A stretch of DNA of 64,000 nucleotides from Homalodisca vitripennis. Taxonomy: Eukaryota; Arthropoda; Insecta; Hemiptera; Cicadellidae. Numbering within the stretch: position 1 is the stretch's first letter; each line of letters begins with the position of its first letter. The DNA lies in NCBI RefSeq assembly GCF_021130785.1, contig NC_060214.1, positions 42,391,001 to 42,455,000 on the forward strand, given 5' to 3'. Below, piece after piece: positions 1-12,024 of the stretch. The notes under the pieces were generated by a model. It searched no databases and had not been told where the DNA came from. It was given only the letters and a program-made list of their open reading frames with translations. The position numbers and the translations under genes were made by a program.

Positions 1-959
1 GCGAGAATGTTTTACATCTTTCATTAGAGTTGTTATGCCTATCTTGGAAGAATAGAAATGGTGGTCTTTATTAGTGCACTTAGGTGTAGCAATTATTTTA
101 TGATACATTTATTATGGATTGTTGCTGATGGCTAAAGAAGTAATTACTAAAATAAAGTCCTACTGTATCCAGTTATTAAAAGAAAACATTTAGTAAACCT
201 CATCAAGAAAATAAAGCATTTGGTGAATTTGAAATATTTTATGACTGATTTAGAAGAGGACTAAGAGAGATTCAGGTGGTTTTTAGACTATGATAAACTT
301 CAAGAGGTTTTAACATGTATCGAGAATTATATAGAGAGATTAGATAATATTTACAGAACATTAATTATAAGCAGACAACAGCTATCTGTGTGATTGTGGT
401 ACGTCATTTAAATATTAATTACCACTACAATTCGTTATGTATATTTTTGAAAACCACAAGATGGGTTGTGTCTTTTGGCAGGAGCACATACGTAGCTGAA
501 AACATAATTTTCTTCCAGCGCGCAGCGGTTGGATGGACGCCGGTTTGCATCGTTACATTTAATAAGCGGGCAAGCGATCTTTACCAAGCATACAGGGGAA
601 GTAGAGGCGTGCAATGTACGCATTAACACAATTAACTCCAGGAATTTGTGGAAAACGTATGTCTGAGTAGATTGCTAAAAAAGGCGCCACTGAAGAAACT
701 CAAAATACTTTTAGAGATCAGAGTCACGTATACCACAAATGTAATGCAATCTAGAAGGATAGTCATTCTAATTATTTCACCGAGTGTACATTAATTTTCA
801 CGGCGATGTTTTAGACAGGATAAAAAATACGCTGGGATCCTTTTTCATTATAGTTACGTTACTGTAGAAAACGTTTTCGACTTTTTTGGATCCCTTGAGA
901 AAGTCGTTGTCTCCTGATTGTAAGAGTTCCGTCTGTGATATAATCAGTCGCTGCACTAA
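1..959. other. Unassigned AT-rich DNA with a GC-richer patch
   Basis: No supportable gene. A GC-richer patch at about 515-620 stands out from its surroundings, but its reading frames match no family I recognise and both strands are open only by chance. At 834-895 the heptamer GGGATCC and its reverse complement GGATCCC face each other about 45 bases apart; the pairing does not extend beyond a few more bases. Confidence 0.4.
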
Positions 960-1500
960 GCTAAAAGTGAAGTGGAACTGAACTCAATAGTCACAATGAG
1001 TCATTATATGGAACATTTATACTACCATTATAAGCACGTTGTGAATGATAGATATATAACAAGGGTAGCCTCGTATATGACCATGCACAGACAGATTATT
1101 AAAGATGTACTTGATTTAATGTTAAATAGTACCAGCAATAATTATTATGACGACCCGTTACTTTGAACTTTATTACTCACTGTAACCTATATATGAATAA
1201 AGAGATGTTTTATTGTCTCAGCGTTAGAAAAGCCTATCACTAGAGGGGCTACCAATAAATATTTCTGTCATAGTCCCTTTCCGTACATAAGATATGTAGA
1301 AAATTAATTGACTTATAGATCTCAGATTTGATGGAAACTTCTTTTATGTATAAGCATCCCTGAGTTCAATAACACCTTGACACTATATTTGATTTGATTT
1401 AATTAAGTATATACAAATATCTTTACTGTTAGCAAAACCTGTTGCTAATGGAACTGAAAAATTAATTTTCTGTATTCATACCCACATGACAACCCATATG
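960..1500 (+). pseudogene. Third, scrambled fragment related to the receptor-like remnants
   Basis: The stretch 1,310-1,380 aligns by eye to 5,405-5,470 inside the left-arm receptor-like remnant (shared TGACTTATA, AGATTTG and TGTATAAGCAT blocks). The stretch 1,454-1,488 aligns to 5,356-5,390 (shared TCTGTATTCATACCCACAT). The two pieces lie in the opposite order from the copy at 5.3 kb, so this is a rearranged fragment, not a gene. A 64-codon open frame at 972-1,166 precedes it (charged, with a short C-terminal tail ending YYDDPLL), but I cannot assign it. Assignment to a receptor rests only on similarity to the other two copies. Confidence 0.3.
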
Positions 1501-1546
1501 GAAAGCCTTTTTTAGTCAATTTCTCTAAGCTAAATGATGAAATCAA

Positions 1547-2110
1547 TTGAAGAAAACATATACTGCGCGTATAATTGACTGCGTGATATTTGATGCAGTT
1601 AAGGAAATTAAATTAATATTATGCAAATACGAAAGGTCAAAAATAATTAAGTTATGCCAATTTATTTTTCATTACATGTGTAAAGGAAAGTACAAATTAC
1701 TCTCATTTAAAAAGATTGCGATGGAAGGCGACAGAGTATCGCAGAGGAATAATTAATTAACTTAGCGAAACATTTATAATTTTGCGTAAAACGGAAACTT
1801 CGCAGATAAGAGACTTTAAACTGTATTAAAGTTGTATAATGAACTTTATTTTAATGGAATTAACTGTCCAAAGTGAGGATTTATATTAATATTTAGTCGT
1901 TGTTGGTCGTAATTTTAAGGACTTGGTTAAAAAGTTCAATATCAGTGATAGGTTCTGGTGGTAAACCACCACCACCGCCATCTATTTTTTTATTTAACAG
2001 GTTAAATGCAAGATTACTTACACTATATAATGAAAATTGGTTTATGGAAAGATTTCACAATTTAGGTTTTTTTTATTAACATAACTGGTTCACAGTCGGT
2101 TAGTCCTTCT
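1547..2110 (+). repeat. Module R, copy 1 (direct repeat of 3.3-3.9 kb)
   Basis: Aligns with 3,340-3,870 and, inverted, with 12,345-12,850 and partly 12,025-12,340. Shared landmarks are a GATTGCGATGG-AGGCGACAGAG block, AATTAATTAACTTAGCGAAACATTTATAA, a TGTATTAAAGTTGT block and a terminal AATTTAGG-TTTTTATTAA-GTTCAC block. The first half is open as a 69-codon frame containing KKIAMEGDRV; similar residues (KIAM-GDR) are seen in the other copies, which may mean an ancient coding exon. Function unknown. Confidence 0.6.
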
Positions 2111-2923
2111 GAATTTACTAATTTTAGTTCAGAAGTTCATATTAAAGAACATATACTTTCCGTAATAGGAGCTTCTTAAAGGTACTGAATCATTTATTAT
2201 TTATAGCAACACATCATACAATGACAGTAAGTACTATAACTCTTGTCACATTGTGTGTGATTTTTAAATAGAATCTAGTAATTTCCCATAGAAGCAAACC
2301 TATCTACCTTGTTTCAAACCACTAGATTGAGCAAAATCGTATTTTAGTTACCTTTGAAATTGGAAGGCTTTCTATGTTTCAACCGCTATATGATAAAGCA
2401 GACAGATTGCTGGTACTACCTCAAGGTCAAGGCTAAAAAGTGCGATAATTTCAAAGGATACATATAAAATGAATTATCGATTAATAACTTGCATTTATTA
2501 TTTCTTATTTTGATGACATAACCAATTCCATAAATTATTATGTGCCGAACTATCAATTTTCAGTGGTAAACTTTTAAACAAATGATATTTTATCTTGATT
2601 GCATTAGAAATTACTAGGAATCAACAATTTATAAAAATAAAGCTTGTGGAAAACTGTTTTTTTTTAGTTTGGGGTTTTAGTAAAAAAGCTACGACTGAAT
2701 TTTCCAAACTTGAACTAACTACAATTGTTATCAGATCCAGCTGGGTAGATAAGCTTTAACTGTCTTAGGTCCGAAAAGAATGTTACAGACTTCGTACATA
2801 ATTCCTAGACAATATGTCTTAATATTCTAGAAAATAAGAGCTGGAACAACTTATCTGCAAACATTTACATATTCAAATTTTTGGTTAATTTTCAGGACTG
2901 AAATATTGTATTAAATAAATTAC

Positions 2924-2969
<46 letters not shown>

Positions 2970-3060
2970 CTTGCAATATAACTTCTTGTAAATAATTATA
3001 TTACCGTTTTGTAAAGTAAATTTAACACGTATTTACATTTTCACCTTATTAATTTTAATA
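2111..3060. other. Non-coding AT-rich stretch
   Basis: No open frame of note and no recognised repeat apart from the AT microsatellite near its end. Confidence 0.5.
2923..2966. repeat. (AT)n microsatellite
   Basis: About 44 bases of alternating AT with a single interruption near 2,932. A second short AT run lies at 3,122-3,140. Confidence 0.9.
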
Positions 3061-3329
3061 TTAATTTTGTTTATTAATGTCCCGGCTTAAACTGTCCACT
3101 TCTTACAAAAAAAACAGTACTACTATATATATATATATATTTAATAACATGTGTTAATACGTTACGTTTAATAACAATATGAGCCACCGAGGATAACTAC
3201 AAGCCTAATGTAAACATATTATATAATGCTCAGCCAAATAATAAGGAAATACATAGCTTTAGTTTAATTAAAGATATTTGATAAATTTCTATAAGCCGTA
3301 CGATGAAATTAGGAACAAAATACTAGAAC

Positions 3330-3870
3330 TGTCTGATACTTAGAGCAGTAATGGAATTAAATGAATATGTTATCAGTATGATACAATTAAGAAAGATGAA
3401 AATTAATTAAATCGAGAAAGTTTATTTCCTATTTACAAGTGTAAAGGACAAGAGAAATTACTCTCATTTAAATAAGATTGCGATGGCAGGCGACAGAGCC
3501 TTGCATAGAAATAATTAATTAACTTAGCGAAACATTTATAATTTTGTGTAACACGTTCATCGTTTATAGGATATTTTAATCTGTATTAAAGTTGTGTAAT
3601 GACCCTCATTTTAATGTAATTAACTAGGACCAAAGTGAGGTTTCATATTTATATTTAGGTGGTAGTGATCATAACTTCAAGTCACTTGGTAAAGAAATGC
3701 AATATAAATGAACGGTTCAGGTGGTAAACTATTTGAAGTTATTTAAAAAGTTACAAGCTTGATCACTTACAATATTGTAAAGCACATTTCTGCATGGGAA
3801 GGTTTCACTATTTAGGTTTTATTAATAAAAACTGTTCACTGGATAAATAGACATAGTCTGATGATAGCAG
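3330..3870 (+). repeat. Module R, copy 2
   Basis: Direct repeat of 1,547-2,110 and inverted repeat of 12,345-12,850. It includes the degraded frame with KIAM-GDR residues and the conserved non-coding half ending at the AGGTTTTATTAATAAAA block. It lies immediately before the first receptor-like fragment in this arm. Confidence 0.65.
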
Positions 3871-3954
3871 AAAATTGATATTATTTCCCTTTTCATCTTC
3901 CATTGCTTTGTAAAAAGGGCGCAACGTAGCGTCCTTTGGCGTTCAGCGTATCCG

Positions 3955-5990
3955 GCATTTTTTGGCCATTCTCCAGCCACTAAGTTTCGTAATAGTTATA
4001 CCTACACAGTTCTTTATTGAGGTGTTTAGCTTATATCCATCTCACTCTCACTGTGGTTTACGTTTATATTCACAGTATATAGTACCGATAAATCCCTGTT
4101 ATATTTTGTATGTAGGTATTTTCATGAATTGTAACTGTATAATTATGTGAATCTTCAAAGCCTCTACTTTATCTCTCCTATCTGCTGCGAAATAACTTTA
4201 CAATCTGTGGTTTTACTCCATGTTGTGCTCCTTACTACTATCAAGTGCCATGGCGTTGTGAAGACCCTGTGGCAACCCTTTTATTGGGTAGTGGGAAATA
4301 CAGTATTGTAAATTTTGGTATAGGAAAACTCCTATTACTTTTTCATTTCTATAATACGGAATTCCCCAACCTAAAAAATCTTTTTGATTTCGTATTTTTT
4401 TAATATAATTGTGTTCGAGGCAGATCGAAGTATAGTCAGTCAGTCAACTATAAGTAATTCTGTCTTGTTCTAGCTCTATTGTTTAATACATTGCCTGTGA
4501 TCCATCGAACTTTCTTTGAACCTATGAGTTTTTTGTGATTTATATTTTTCAAGGATTCAGGTGTGTAAAACTATAGTCATATGAAAACATAAGCTGTGTA
4601 GAACTGCTCCAAAAATACAAAAGCTGAAAACAATCTACGTTTGAACAAAACATTTAAAAATATATATTTATCACTATCACTCATTTACAAAATCCTGTTA
4701 TTTTTAATAAGTATTTGTTTCTCAGACCAAATAAAGGTAATATGATAACACAGTAGAACCACATTTAAACTAGACTTAATAACCACGTGAACAGACTGTG
4801 CTGATTTTAGAAGTATTACTGAAATACAACTGTTACTATTCTTGCATGGGTAATGTTACATATTTAACAGTTTTCGTATAATGAGAGTGGTAAATAGAGT
4901 AAAACCCACTCTATAGCTTCTACTGGCAACTTTGCTCGTATAACTTTAGGTCAGGAAAAGCATAAATTACTGTGAAGTTTTCAGTTTTCTGATAATCTGA
5001 TATTTTTTAGATTGTGTAATGTGTTTTATTTTAGGAAAACTCCAAACATTTTTAATAATTCATTATTTTTGTTCTAATTTATTTATTTAGTTTTTTGTAT
5101 AACTGTAGGGTAAATTATTGATTCATTATATATCTAAATGTTATCTGACAAAGTCAAGGGATCTATCGTTTGTCTACCTTTGGCTACTACCATATATACG
5201 GAGTACTGGGTAATTCCACGAAATAGTTTGATCGTTATGGTCAAAAAAGAGGTCCCTTTGACCTACTTAGATGATGTCTGGATATTATTTAGAGAGTTAT
5301 ATTTTTCTTTCTCGCCCATTATTGTGTGAGGGTTGGTGAAGCCAGTTAGTAAAAGGGCTGAAAGAATTACAATTCTGTATTCATACCCACATATTATATC
5401 AAGATAGAAATGACTTATAACGTGAAAGATTTGTTTGAAGCTATTTTCTGTATAAGCATTATTGAGTCAAATTATAATTGACGTCATCCTATGGAACTAA
5501 GTGGAGCTTTAGCGATCATTTTTAAAGTAGTGTTATAGGTAGCCATGGTGAAATAGTAAAAGTAACTAATGAAGTAATTGGATACAAAAAAGGAAAAATA
5601 TATTTTGGTGGCAATGATATGATTTGACAAGAGACAGATCTAAATCATCTTAGTTATTAAAGAAATTCTTATAACATAAATAAAACAGGGAGAACATTAA
5701 AATTTACGTTCATAATTTATGTTTATCTATATTCCGTTATATTTGAAGTAAATTCATTTTGTGAAAAAGGCTTCCGAGATCAAAGTAATATCACTTTCTG
5801 ACAACTATAAGCTTTATTTTTACTTTACTCTCCTTTTACACTATGCCTTACCGCCCTCCTCCACTCTGTCAATGACATCAGATCATAATTTATTGAATCT
5901 TCCTCTTGTCGAAATTGCTGCTTTTTTGAGTTTGCTAGACGAGGTTACTTTTAGCAACCTTTGTAAACAAACAACGTTTCGCTGAAATAA
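3955..5990 (+). pseudogene. Gustatory-receptor-like gene remnant, left arm
   Basis: Three separated stretches are matched at the protein level by the right arm. (i) About 3,960-4,350: a hydrophobic N-terminal-like stretch with LYSQYIVPINP, then LWFYSMLCSLLLS and RPCGNPFI. (ii) About 5,110-5,640: a YLDDVWILFRELYFSF segment, then a degraded RHPMEL segment running into a hydrophobic stretch. (iii) 5,790-5,960: a hydrophobic segment ending LLNLPLVEIAAFLSLLDE. The order, the hydrophobic spacing and the N-terminal and TM4-6-like patterns resemble insect gustatory receptors, a seven-transmembrane chemoreceptor family. Stops and frameshifts lie between and within the segments, so the gene is dead. 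I do not see the family's C-terminal TYhhhhhQF motif, so the family call is inference and another membrane protein family is possible. Confidence 0.35.
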
Positions 5991-6130
5991 ACTAGGATTT
6001 CACTGACTGAAACTAAGAATTACTTTAATGTAATGAAATGAAAACGATATTATTTTGACGCGTAATTAAGGTGGGTTCTAACCCCGTGTTTACACTCACA
6101 TTTTAACACATTCTTCACGAGAAAATTTTA

Positions 6131-6860
6131 AATAAGCAGGCGTATATATTTTCAACGCTTGGCTGATTAAAACAAATATAAATTTACTTGAAAGTATCTC
6201 AAAATATCTAATGCTATGGAATAATGAACCTATGCATAGGTTAGTGAACAGTAAAACTACTGTAGATTATATAGAACTTAGATAATATAGAATAATTAAA
6301 ATTTGCTTTAACCTTTTAAAGTATATCTAAACAAATAAAAAATACACATGCAAACTTTTACGACGAATAAAAGTGATTAAGAATGGTTTTCTTTCCCAAT
6401 ATCGCGTTAACATTATAACACCTTTCTCTAGGTGACTTGTGATCCTTCACATGAAACAAAGCAGTTTCCACAATGATGAGTTTCAAATTTTCGTAATCCT
6501 GCCGTCACATCAAATTCTGGCCATATTAAAATGTAATATTATATGATAGTTAGTTATAAAATATAATGCCATGACATTTGTTTTTAATTAAAAATTTTAA
6601 ATATTTTACTAATTTGTATTTGACGTGCATTTGGTTGTTTTGAACGTAGTGAAATAATAACTCTTCGGTGTATTTGGTTTTTAGGTCAGATAATATTAAA
6701 GTTACTAATAAGGTAAACATTTATTTGCACGTATTTAATTTGTTGCAAGCAAAAACAGAGACACCCACCTAAACAGAAAATAAGAAAACTCCTGCCGTCT
6801 GTTGTACCAACGATTTTGAGATAGGGGATTGCCACGTAAGCTGGCACACTAGCGTTGCAA
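6131..6860. other. Spacer of the inverted duplication, left part
   Basis: AT-rich, no gene or recognised repeat. Weak similarity to the right arm fades out at about 6,130. Confidence 0.45.
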
Positions 6861-6867
6861 GTGCCTA

Positions 6868-7053
6868 CAAGGAAGACATCATCAATCTACCGACTTAGCT
6901 ATACGTATTGTGGGTGCATTCCGCACAGCGTCAGAATGCGTAATTTCCGAAGTGTTGCCTATCGAAATTCTGGCTGAGGAGCGGAGATGTCTCTATAAAC
7001 TTAGGGAATCCTCACCACTGACTACTGTAGAACTAAAAAATAGGAGCGACTAA
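6868..7053 (+). pseudogene. LINE (non-LTR retrotransposon) reverse-transcriptase C-terminal fragment
   Basis: An open frame of about 60 codons contains LAIRIVGAFRTASE followed by LPIEILAEERR, ending at TAA 7,051-7,053. This is the characteristic segment after the reverse-transcriptase domain in R1/Jockey/I-type insect LINEs, where an arginine-rich helix with AYRT-S is followed by G-(I/L)PI-(L/I)LA-ER. Upstream (about 6,830-6,890) a shifted frame keeps a few compatible residues, so a frameshift is likely near 6,893. No endonuclease, no rest of the RT and no poly-A tail are seen: a small 5'-truncated relic. It has no partner in the opposite arm, so it probably inserted after the inverted duplication formed. 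Confidence 0.75.
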
Positions 7054-7411
7054 GGAGCCTTCAACTTTTAACTTTATCTTTCTAAGATAAAGGGAAATTG
7101 AAACAATATTCCATTTCTTCTAAAAGTTGTAATTCTTTCCAACTTCTATGGGTATATTCTTAAAAATCCTTTATTTGCCTTTTGTGAGCTTAAAACAATT
7201 GTGCATAAAAGTTTATCTTTCTAGGACTTTAACCCGAAATACAGTATTTCTAGGGGTTGAAAACCTAATTGCCAATCTCATATGGATGTGCGATCTATAT
7301 TATAATGTTAGTTTTTCATCTTGTCATAATATGTGTCAAAATTCAACTTACTGTGATATCAGGAATCACTTCTTCGTTTTATGCTTGTTTACCCGATGGA
7401 AGGATTTTGAG
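7054..7411. other. Spacer, unassigned; chance open frame
   Basis: A 111-codon open frame (7,148-7,483) covers this stretch but matches no family I know, and its nested frame is also open. I do not call it a gene. Confidence 0.35.
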
Positions 7412-7548
7412 AGAAACAGGATTGTTCAAGGCATTCGCCAACATTCACTGATACAAAAATCAGTCACACAGTTGCATGTGTAGTAACATGGGGTTACTGA
7501 TTTTTGTATCATGAAACAATCTTGAATGTCCGGAAAGATCCAGTTTCC
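7412..7548. repeat. Central palindrome with perfect 16-bp inner stem
   Basis: Two 53-base arms (7,412-7,464 and 7,496-7,548) pair at about 70%. The inner 16 bases, TGATACAAAAATCAGT (7,449-7,464) and its exact reverse complement (7,496-7,511), form a perfect stem around a 31-base loop. It sits near the geometric centre of the large inverted duplication. Confidence 0.85.
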
Positions 7549-9164
7549 TTCACGATACAAGGAAGTTTGAAAAATAATGATGGCTGTACGAGATAGTTAA
7601 TAATATACATATGTATATTAGTGTGGTTAAAATATATACTTTAGTGTTAGTAAATTTCAACTATCATTATCACATATGTATCTATTTTGAAATTGAGTAT
7701 CTTCAGATAATATTAAATTATGTATTAAAATGTATATATTTTCCCACAGCTGGTTTAATTTTATAATGGGTCTTACAATAAAGTGATGACTAACTGTTCT
7801 GGATCGTGTTTGTTCATTCCGAAACGGCACTAAAATGTTGGGTATCAAATTAAAAACTAGGGCAACTTTCACTTGATATACACCAGGAATAAGATGGTGT
7901 CAGCATAAATGGTAAACCCATCAACTTTTAGCTAGTAACCCGTACAGAAAAAGCTACACTAATAGTTTAAAAAATAAAAATAGGCCAATAAAATTTAAAA
8001 AATTAATATTTTTATTTAAAATTAAATTCAATATCACTTTCAAACGATATTAGCTATACTAATATTTTTTTTATAATTCTAATTTTTCTATATTTCGATT
8101 AACAATTTTTAGCAAAAAAATTTGGTAATAAGATGTTCTGAGACTAGTTTTCAGTTACGCATGTCAAAAAATAAAGTAGCTGTTAAGGAAAAAATTCAGG
8201 TCTTCCTTTAACACAAAAACTTGTCAGTATTCACAGTTTTATTAACAATAAGAAAAGCCATATTTTTTTTTGTCTGAGACGAAACCTACTAGGTCCAGTA
8301 AGGTTTCTCAGGCCGAAATCAAATTACTTACTGGCCGGTACCGACCTACATTTTACAGTCTGCTTCACTCTTATTCACTTTTCTCCCCGATCGCTTGCCT
8401 CCTTTTTATAGTGGCTTAGATACGGTGAGGGTTTATCTACTGTCATCAGTTGTTTGTACATTTGCTCAAGCTTGGGTACAGATTTTAACAATATATTATA
8501 AATGGTATTTGTCAGATATAACTGTAAAATAAGAAAGATAAAGAAATCAAATATAAGATATAGGAATAAAGGATTATTATTACCCATAGGACAATAAACT
8601 AAAGTATGTTTATTTATACTTTTGGTCTTCATAAACTGGGGGTTTTTTAATACATGTTATGGTATCCTTTTTTTCGAACTAATTTTTTTAACAGTTGATA
8701 GCAAAGAAATTTGAATTAGAATTATTAAAAATCAAAGACCCCAATATATATCTTCTGGATATTTTTATAAATAAATTATATATTTTGTCTGTTTATTTAA
8801 AAAATCCCAAAAGTCCCATTATTAGAAATGTTTAATTATTATTAATTACGATTTTAGAAATACATTCTAGAAAACTGACAGCAACTAACTATATAAATAA
8901 GTTGGCTAAAAAGCTATTTCAAGCACTTCTTAGTGGTTTTGAAGAAGTTTAGATTACGTTTGTTAACCGGAAGTCTATGTATAATATTAGATATTGAATT
9001 ATTTTAAAGGTAAGGAAGGAATAGGAATATTTATATTTTTAGATACAAAGTAAATGTATATAATTATATATGTATATATATATATATATTTAATTATTAA
9101 TATATTATATTATAATTATATACGTAATTAAAACTATTCTTGTGAAGAGATTGTTCAAATTTGA
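7549..9164. other. Spacer of the inverted duplication, right part
   Basis: AT-rich with no supportable gene. It holds a stem-loop at 8,274-8,311 (CTGAGACGAAACCT facing AGGTTTCTCAG, two unpaired bases) inside a GC-richer patch, and an AT-dinucleotide-rich stretch at about 9,055-9,125. Confidence 0.5.
8274..8311. repeat. Short stem-loop
   Basis: CTGAGA-CG-AAACCT at 8,274-8,287 pairs with AGGTTTCTCAG at 8,301-8,311, leaving a 13-base loop. Cause unknown. Confidence 0.6.
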
Positions 9165-9297
9165 ATGGGAAAATGTAGATATAACACACTTCAATTCCGC
9201 CGCAAAATAATAACATTTTGCTTTTAATTAAATTTCAATTATATCTCTCTTTATTCCATGAAATACCAATTTATTATTTACGAAACGTAAAATACTT

Positions 9298-11440
9298 TTA
9301 TTTGATAAACTCGTCTAGCAAACTAAATAATGGAGCAATTTCTACAATAGGAAGATTCAGTAAATAATGATCTAGTGTCATTGACTGAGTCGAGAGCAGG
9401 AGTATAAAAAGAGATAAAGTAAAAAGAAGGTTTATAGGTGTCAGAAAGTGATTACACTTTGATCTCAGAAGTCTCACTGTACAAAATGGATTCATCTAAA
9501 ATTTAACATAACATTCCTTTATTGTATGTAACTGAATTTAGATGAACATATATTATAAACGTAAATTTTAATGGTCTATATGTTGCATTTAGATTATAAG
9601 AATTGCATTCATTACTGAGATGTGTTAGATCTGTCTTTTGTCACATCATATCTTTATTTCCAGATAATATTGCTCAAGAGTCCCTTTTTCAATCCAATAT
9701 TTTTACTTATTACTTTTATCATTGTCATCGTGGCTACATATAAGACTAAAGTAAAAATGATCGTTAAAGCTCTGCCAAGTTCCATGGGATGACATGAATT
9801 AATATTTGACTCAATAATGCCTATGCAGGAAAAAGCTTCACGCAAACGTTTCAGTCTATAAGTCAGTTTCTTCTTGCGATACCACGTAGGCATGAATACA
9901 GAAGTACATACATGTAATTTTTTCAGGTCTTTTCGTAACTGGCTTCACCAACACTCATCTAATGATGGTGCAAAAAGAAAGATATAACTCTCTAAACAAA
10001 ATCATTACGTCATCTATGTAAGACGAAGATACCTCTTTAGTCAGAAAAAGGAGAAGGTCAGAAGAAAGGTCTGACTCAAAATCTCGTGTGACTACCAAAT
10101 AACCCGTATATATGGTATAATTGGCCATAGGTAGGTAAAGTACCAATTGTTGAGATCACTTTCAACGTAACACTTGACTTTGTCAGAAAACATGTCGGTT
10201 AATACTGGTGCAACAATCTACCTTACTAGTAATAATAAAAACAAAATCAATCAAATTAGAACAAAATTAATTAAGCAGTTCAAAATTTTTAGAGTGATCA
10301 TAAAATAAAAAAACATTAAACAATCTAAAACATAGTAATTTATCAGAAAACTGAAAGCTTTACAGTAGGTGATGTTTTTGCTGCCATAAAGTTATAGAAG
10401 CAAATTTTGTAATAGAAACCATGAAGTGGTTTCTACTTTTGGTTAACCCCCTCATTATGCGAAAACTCAACCCTCTCTGTTAAGCAACACTACTCATGCA
10501 AAACTAGTAACAGCTGCATTCCCCCATTACTGAATAACCAGCAAAGTCTGTTGCACATGGTTATTATCCATAGCTTAAATGTAGTTCTACTGTGTTAGTA
10601 TATTATTAGTTATTAGGTATAAGAAACAAATAATTAATAAAAATAACATACGATGTTCTTTGTACAGTAATTATATGGATAAATTTATATTGTTAAAGAT
10701 TTTGTTCCAACCTACATTATTTTAAACTTTTGCAATTTGGGAGCAGTTATACATAGGTTATGTTGTCATATGACATTTAGCGTTACATATAGTTTTACAC
10801 AACTGAATCTTTAACACATTTAAATCATAACAAATCATAGTTTCAGAGAAAGTTGTAAATGGACAGTATTACAAATAAGTTATTACACAATAGAAACAGA
10901 GGAAGATAGAATTACCTTATAGTTGACTGGTATGCTAAATTACGAGCTGCCCTGAACACAATTATATAAAAAAGACTAAATTAAAAACAACTTAGGGGTT
11001 AAATATTATAGAAGTTGAAAAACTCAGCGGAGTTTTCATCATCCAAAATTCATAGCACTATATTTTCAACCTCTCAACAAATGGGTTTTTACAGGGTCTC
11101 AACAACGCCTGGACACATGACAGTAATAAGGTGCACAAATTTGAGTAAAACCACACATTACAGAACTTAGAATTACTTGACAGTGGAAAGGAAGGGTAAA
11201 GCAAAGATTTTGAACACCCACATAAATATACATTTAAAATTCTTAAAAACATTAAAAAAAAGAATAAAAGGGGTTTAGCGGCACTATATACTGTGAATAT
11301 ACACGTAAACTACTGTGCGATTGAGATGGACAAAAGCTAAACTCTTTGATACAGATATTGGTATATATAACCATTATGAAACTTAGTGACAGAAGAATAG
11401 GTAGAAATAATTCTCCAAGTGCCAAGAGACGGTAAGTTGC
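9298..11440 (-). pseudogene. Gustatory-receptor-like gene remnant, right arm
   Basis: The better preserved of the two remnants, on the minus strand. N-terminal-like stretch at about 11,430-11,000: a 64-codon frame with NVWFYSNLCTLLLS and RPCKNPF. Middle stretch at about 10,190-9,955: YIDDVMILFRELYLSFCTII. Next stretch at 9,893-9,654: LTYRLKRLREAFSCIG, then HPMELG and a transmembrane segment TIIFTLVLYVATMTMIKV. Last stretch at 9,495-9,298: hydrophobic, ending NLPIVEIAPLFSLLDE. The run of charged residues, RLKRLRE, an IN-containing helix and then a membrane helix resembles TM5-TM6 of insect gustatory receptors (family knowledge). Frameshifts separate the pieces. The TYhhhhhQF C-terminus is not visible, so the family is inferred. 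Confidence 0.4.
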
Positions 11441-11478
11441 GTCCTTTCTTCGATGTAATGGGAGATGAATGAGTAAAT

Positions 11479-11977
11479 GGTGACAGGTCTTTTACACTAC
11501 GTATACAAAGAATTTACCCTTATATCAGATGTTAGGACTAAACTCGCCAGAGACGCTGCGCCTTCATGCCTACTGGGCTAGGAGTTGACTGATTGACCCT
11601 GTTTCCTTTTAAAGCGCTTGTTTGGTTCGGAGGGGCGTTGAGACAACGATCAGTTGAGTAAACGCCCTCGAATGTCTTATTTGAGTTTCGATGCATTATA
11701 GGGTCTTTGCGTCAATGACCCCATTTGTAGTTCTAAACTTATATTCTTGATATGGGTCGTTGTGACAAAGAACCTTTTAATTTAACTTTTAGTTTTCTTA
11801 GTATATCAGGTCGTTGTCACAACGCTTCTTAGAGTAAAATACCCTCTGTTATTTGTTATTTTTTTAGAAAGGGTCGTTGAGTCAACGATTAGTAGTGTAA
11901 AAGACCCAACACTAATATTGCAAATATAAAAATAGGGTCCTTGAGACAACGATTCGTAGAGTAAAAGAGCTGCCCCC
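11479..11977. mobile_element. 499-bp MITE-like element with terminal inverted repeats
   Basis: The plus strand starts GGTGACAGGTCTTTTAC-ACTACG (11,479-11,501). The reverse complement of 11,955-11,977 reads GGGGGCAGCTCTTTTAC-TCTACG: 19 of 23 positions match. The whole interval is missing from the equivalent place in the left arm (about 3,885-3,905), which fixes it as a discrete insertion (or a precise loss from the left arm). It has no coding capacity. Its interior is a series of hairpin modules related to its own ends. The target duplication could not be resolved, so the superfamily is open. Confidence 0.65.
11632..11970. repeat. Array of six diverged ~60-bp hairpin modules
   Basis: Modules start near 11,632, 11,701, 11,754, 11,809, 11,871 and 11,934 (spacings 53-69). 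Each begins GGGTCGTTG-(A/T)G(A/T)-CAACG or a variant, a self-complementary core CGTTG/CAACG. Four (11,632, 11,809, 11,871, 11,934) continue with a GTAGAGTAAAAG-type stretch, and three of these close with a C-rich end (ACCC, GACCC or GCCC) able to pair with the leading GGG(T)C. The 11,701 module is a compact near-perfect hairpin (GGGTCTTTG-CGT-CAATGACCC). Confidence 0.75.
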
Positions 11978-12024
11978 ATACGATTGTCTCCTAGCATCAG
12001 ACTATATCTATTTGGCCAGTAAAC

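Larger units (their letters stand above)
3060..6130 (+). repeat. Left arm of a ~10-kb inverted duplication
   Basis: Read on the plus strand, this arm aligns with the reverse complement of 9,165-13,120 over its whole length with many small indels, roughly 70-75% identity by eye. Anchors in order: TTTATTAATGTC at 3,070 against 13,110; GCCTAATGTAAACATATTATATA at 3,203 against about 12,940-12,965; module R; the ATTCACAGTATATAGT block at 4,067 against 11,285-11,300; the TGTGGTTTTACTC block at 4,206 against 11,145-11,160; ATAGATGATGT-type blocks near 5,265 against 10,020; and TTTACTTTA-CTTTTTA blocks near 5,820 against 9,415. The arm is shorter than its partner mainly because it lacks the 499-bp hairpin element. 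Confidence 0.8.

Noticed and set aside
7148..7483. 111-codon open frame
   Set aside because: No recognisable family, AT-driven composition, and it runs into the central palindrome.
11479..11977. Calling the hairpin element a piggyBac MITE
   Set aside because: Ends are G-rich with C in the complement, but no TTAA target site is visible at either edge, so the superfamily stays open.
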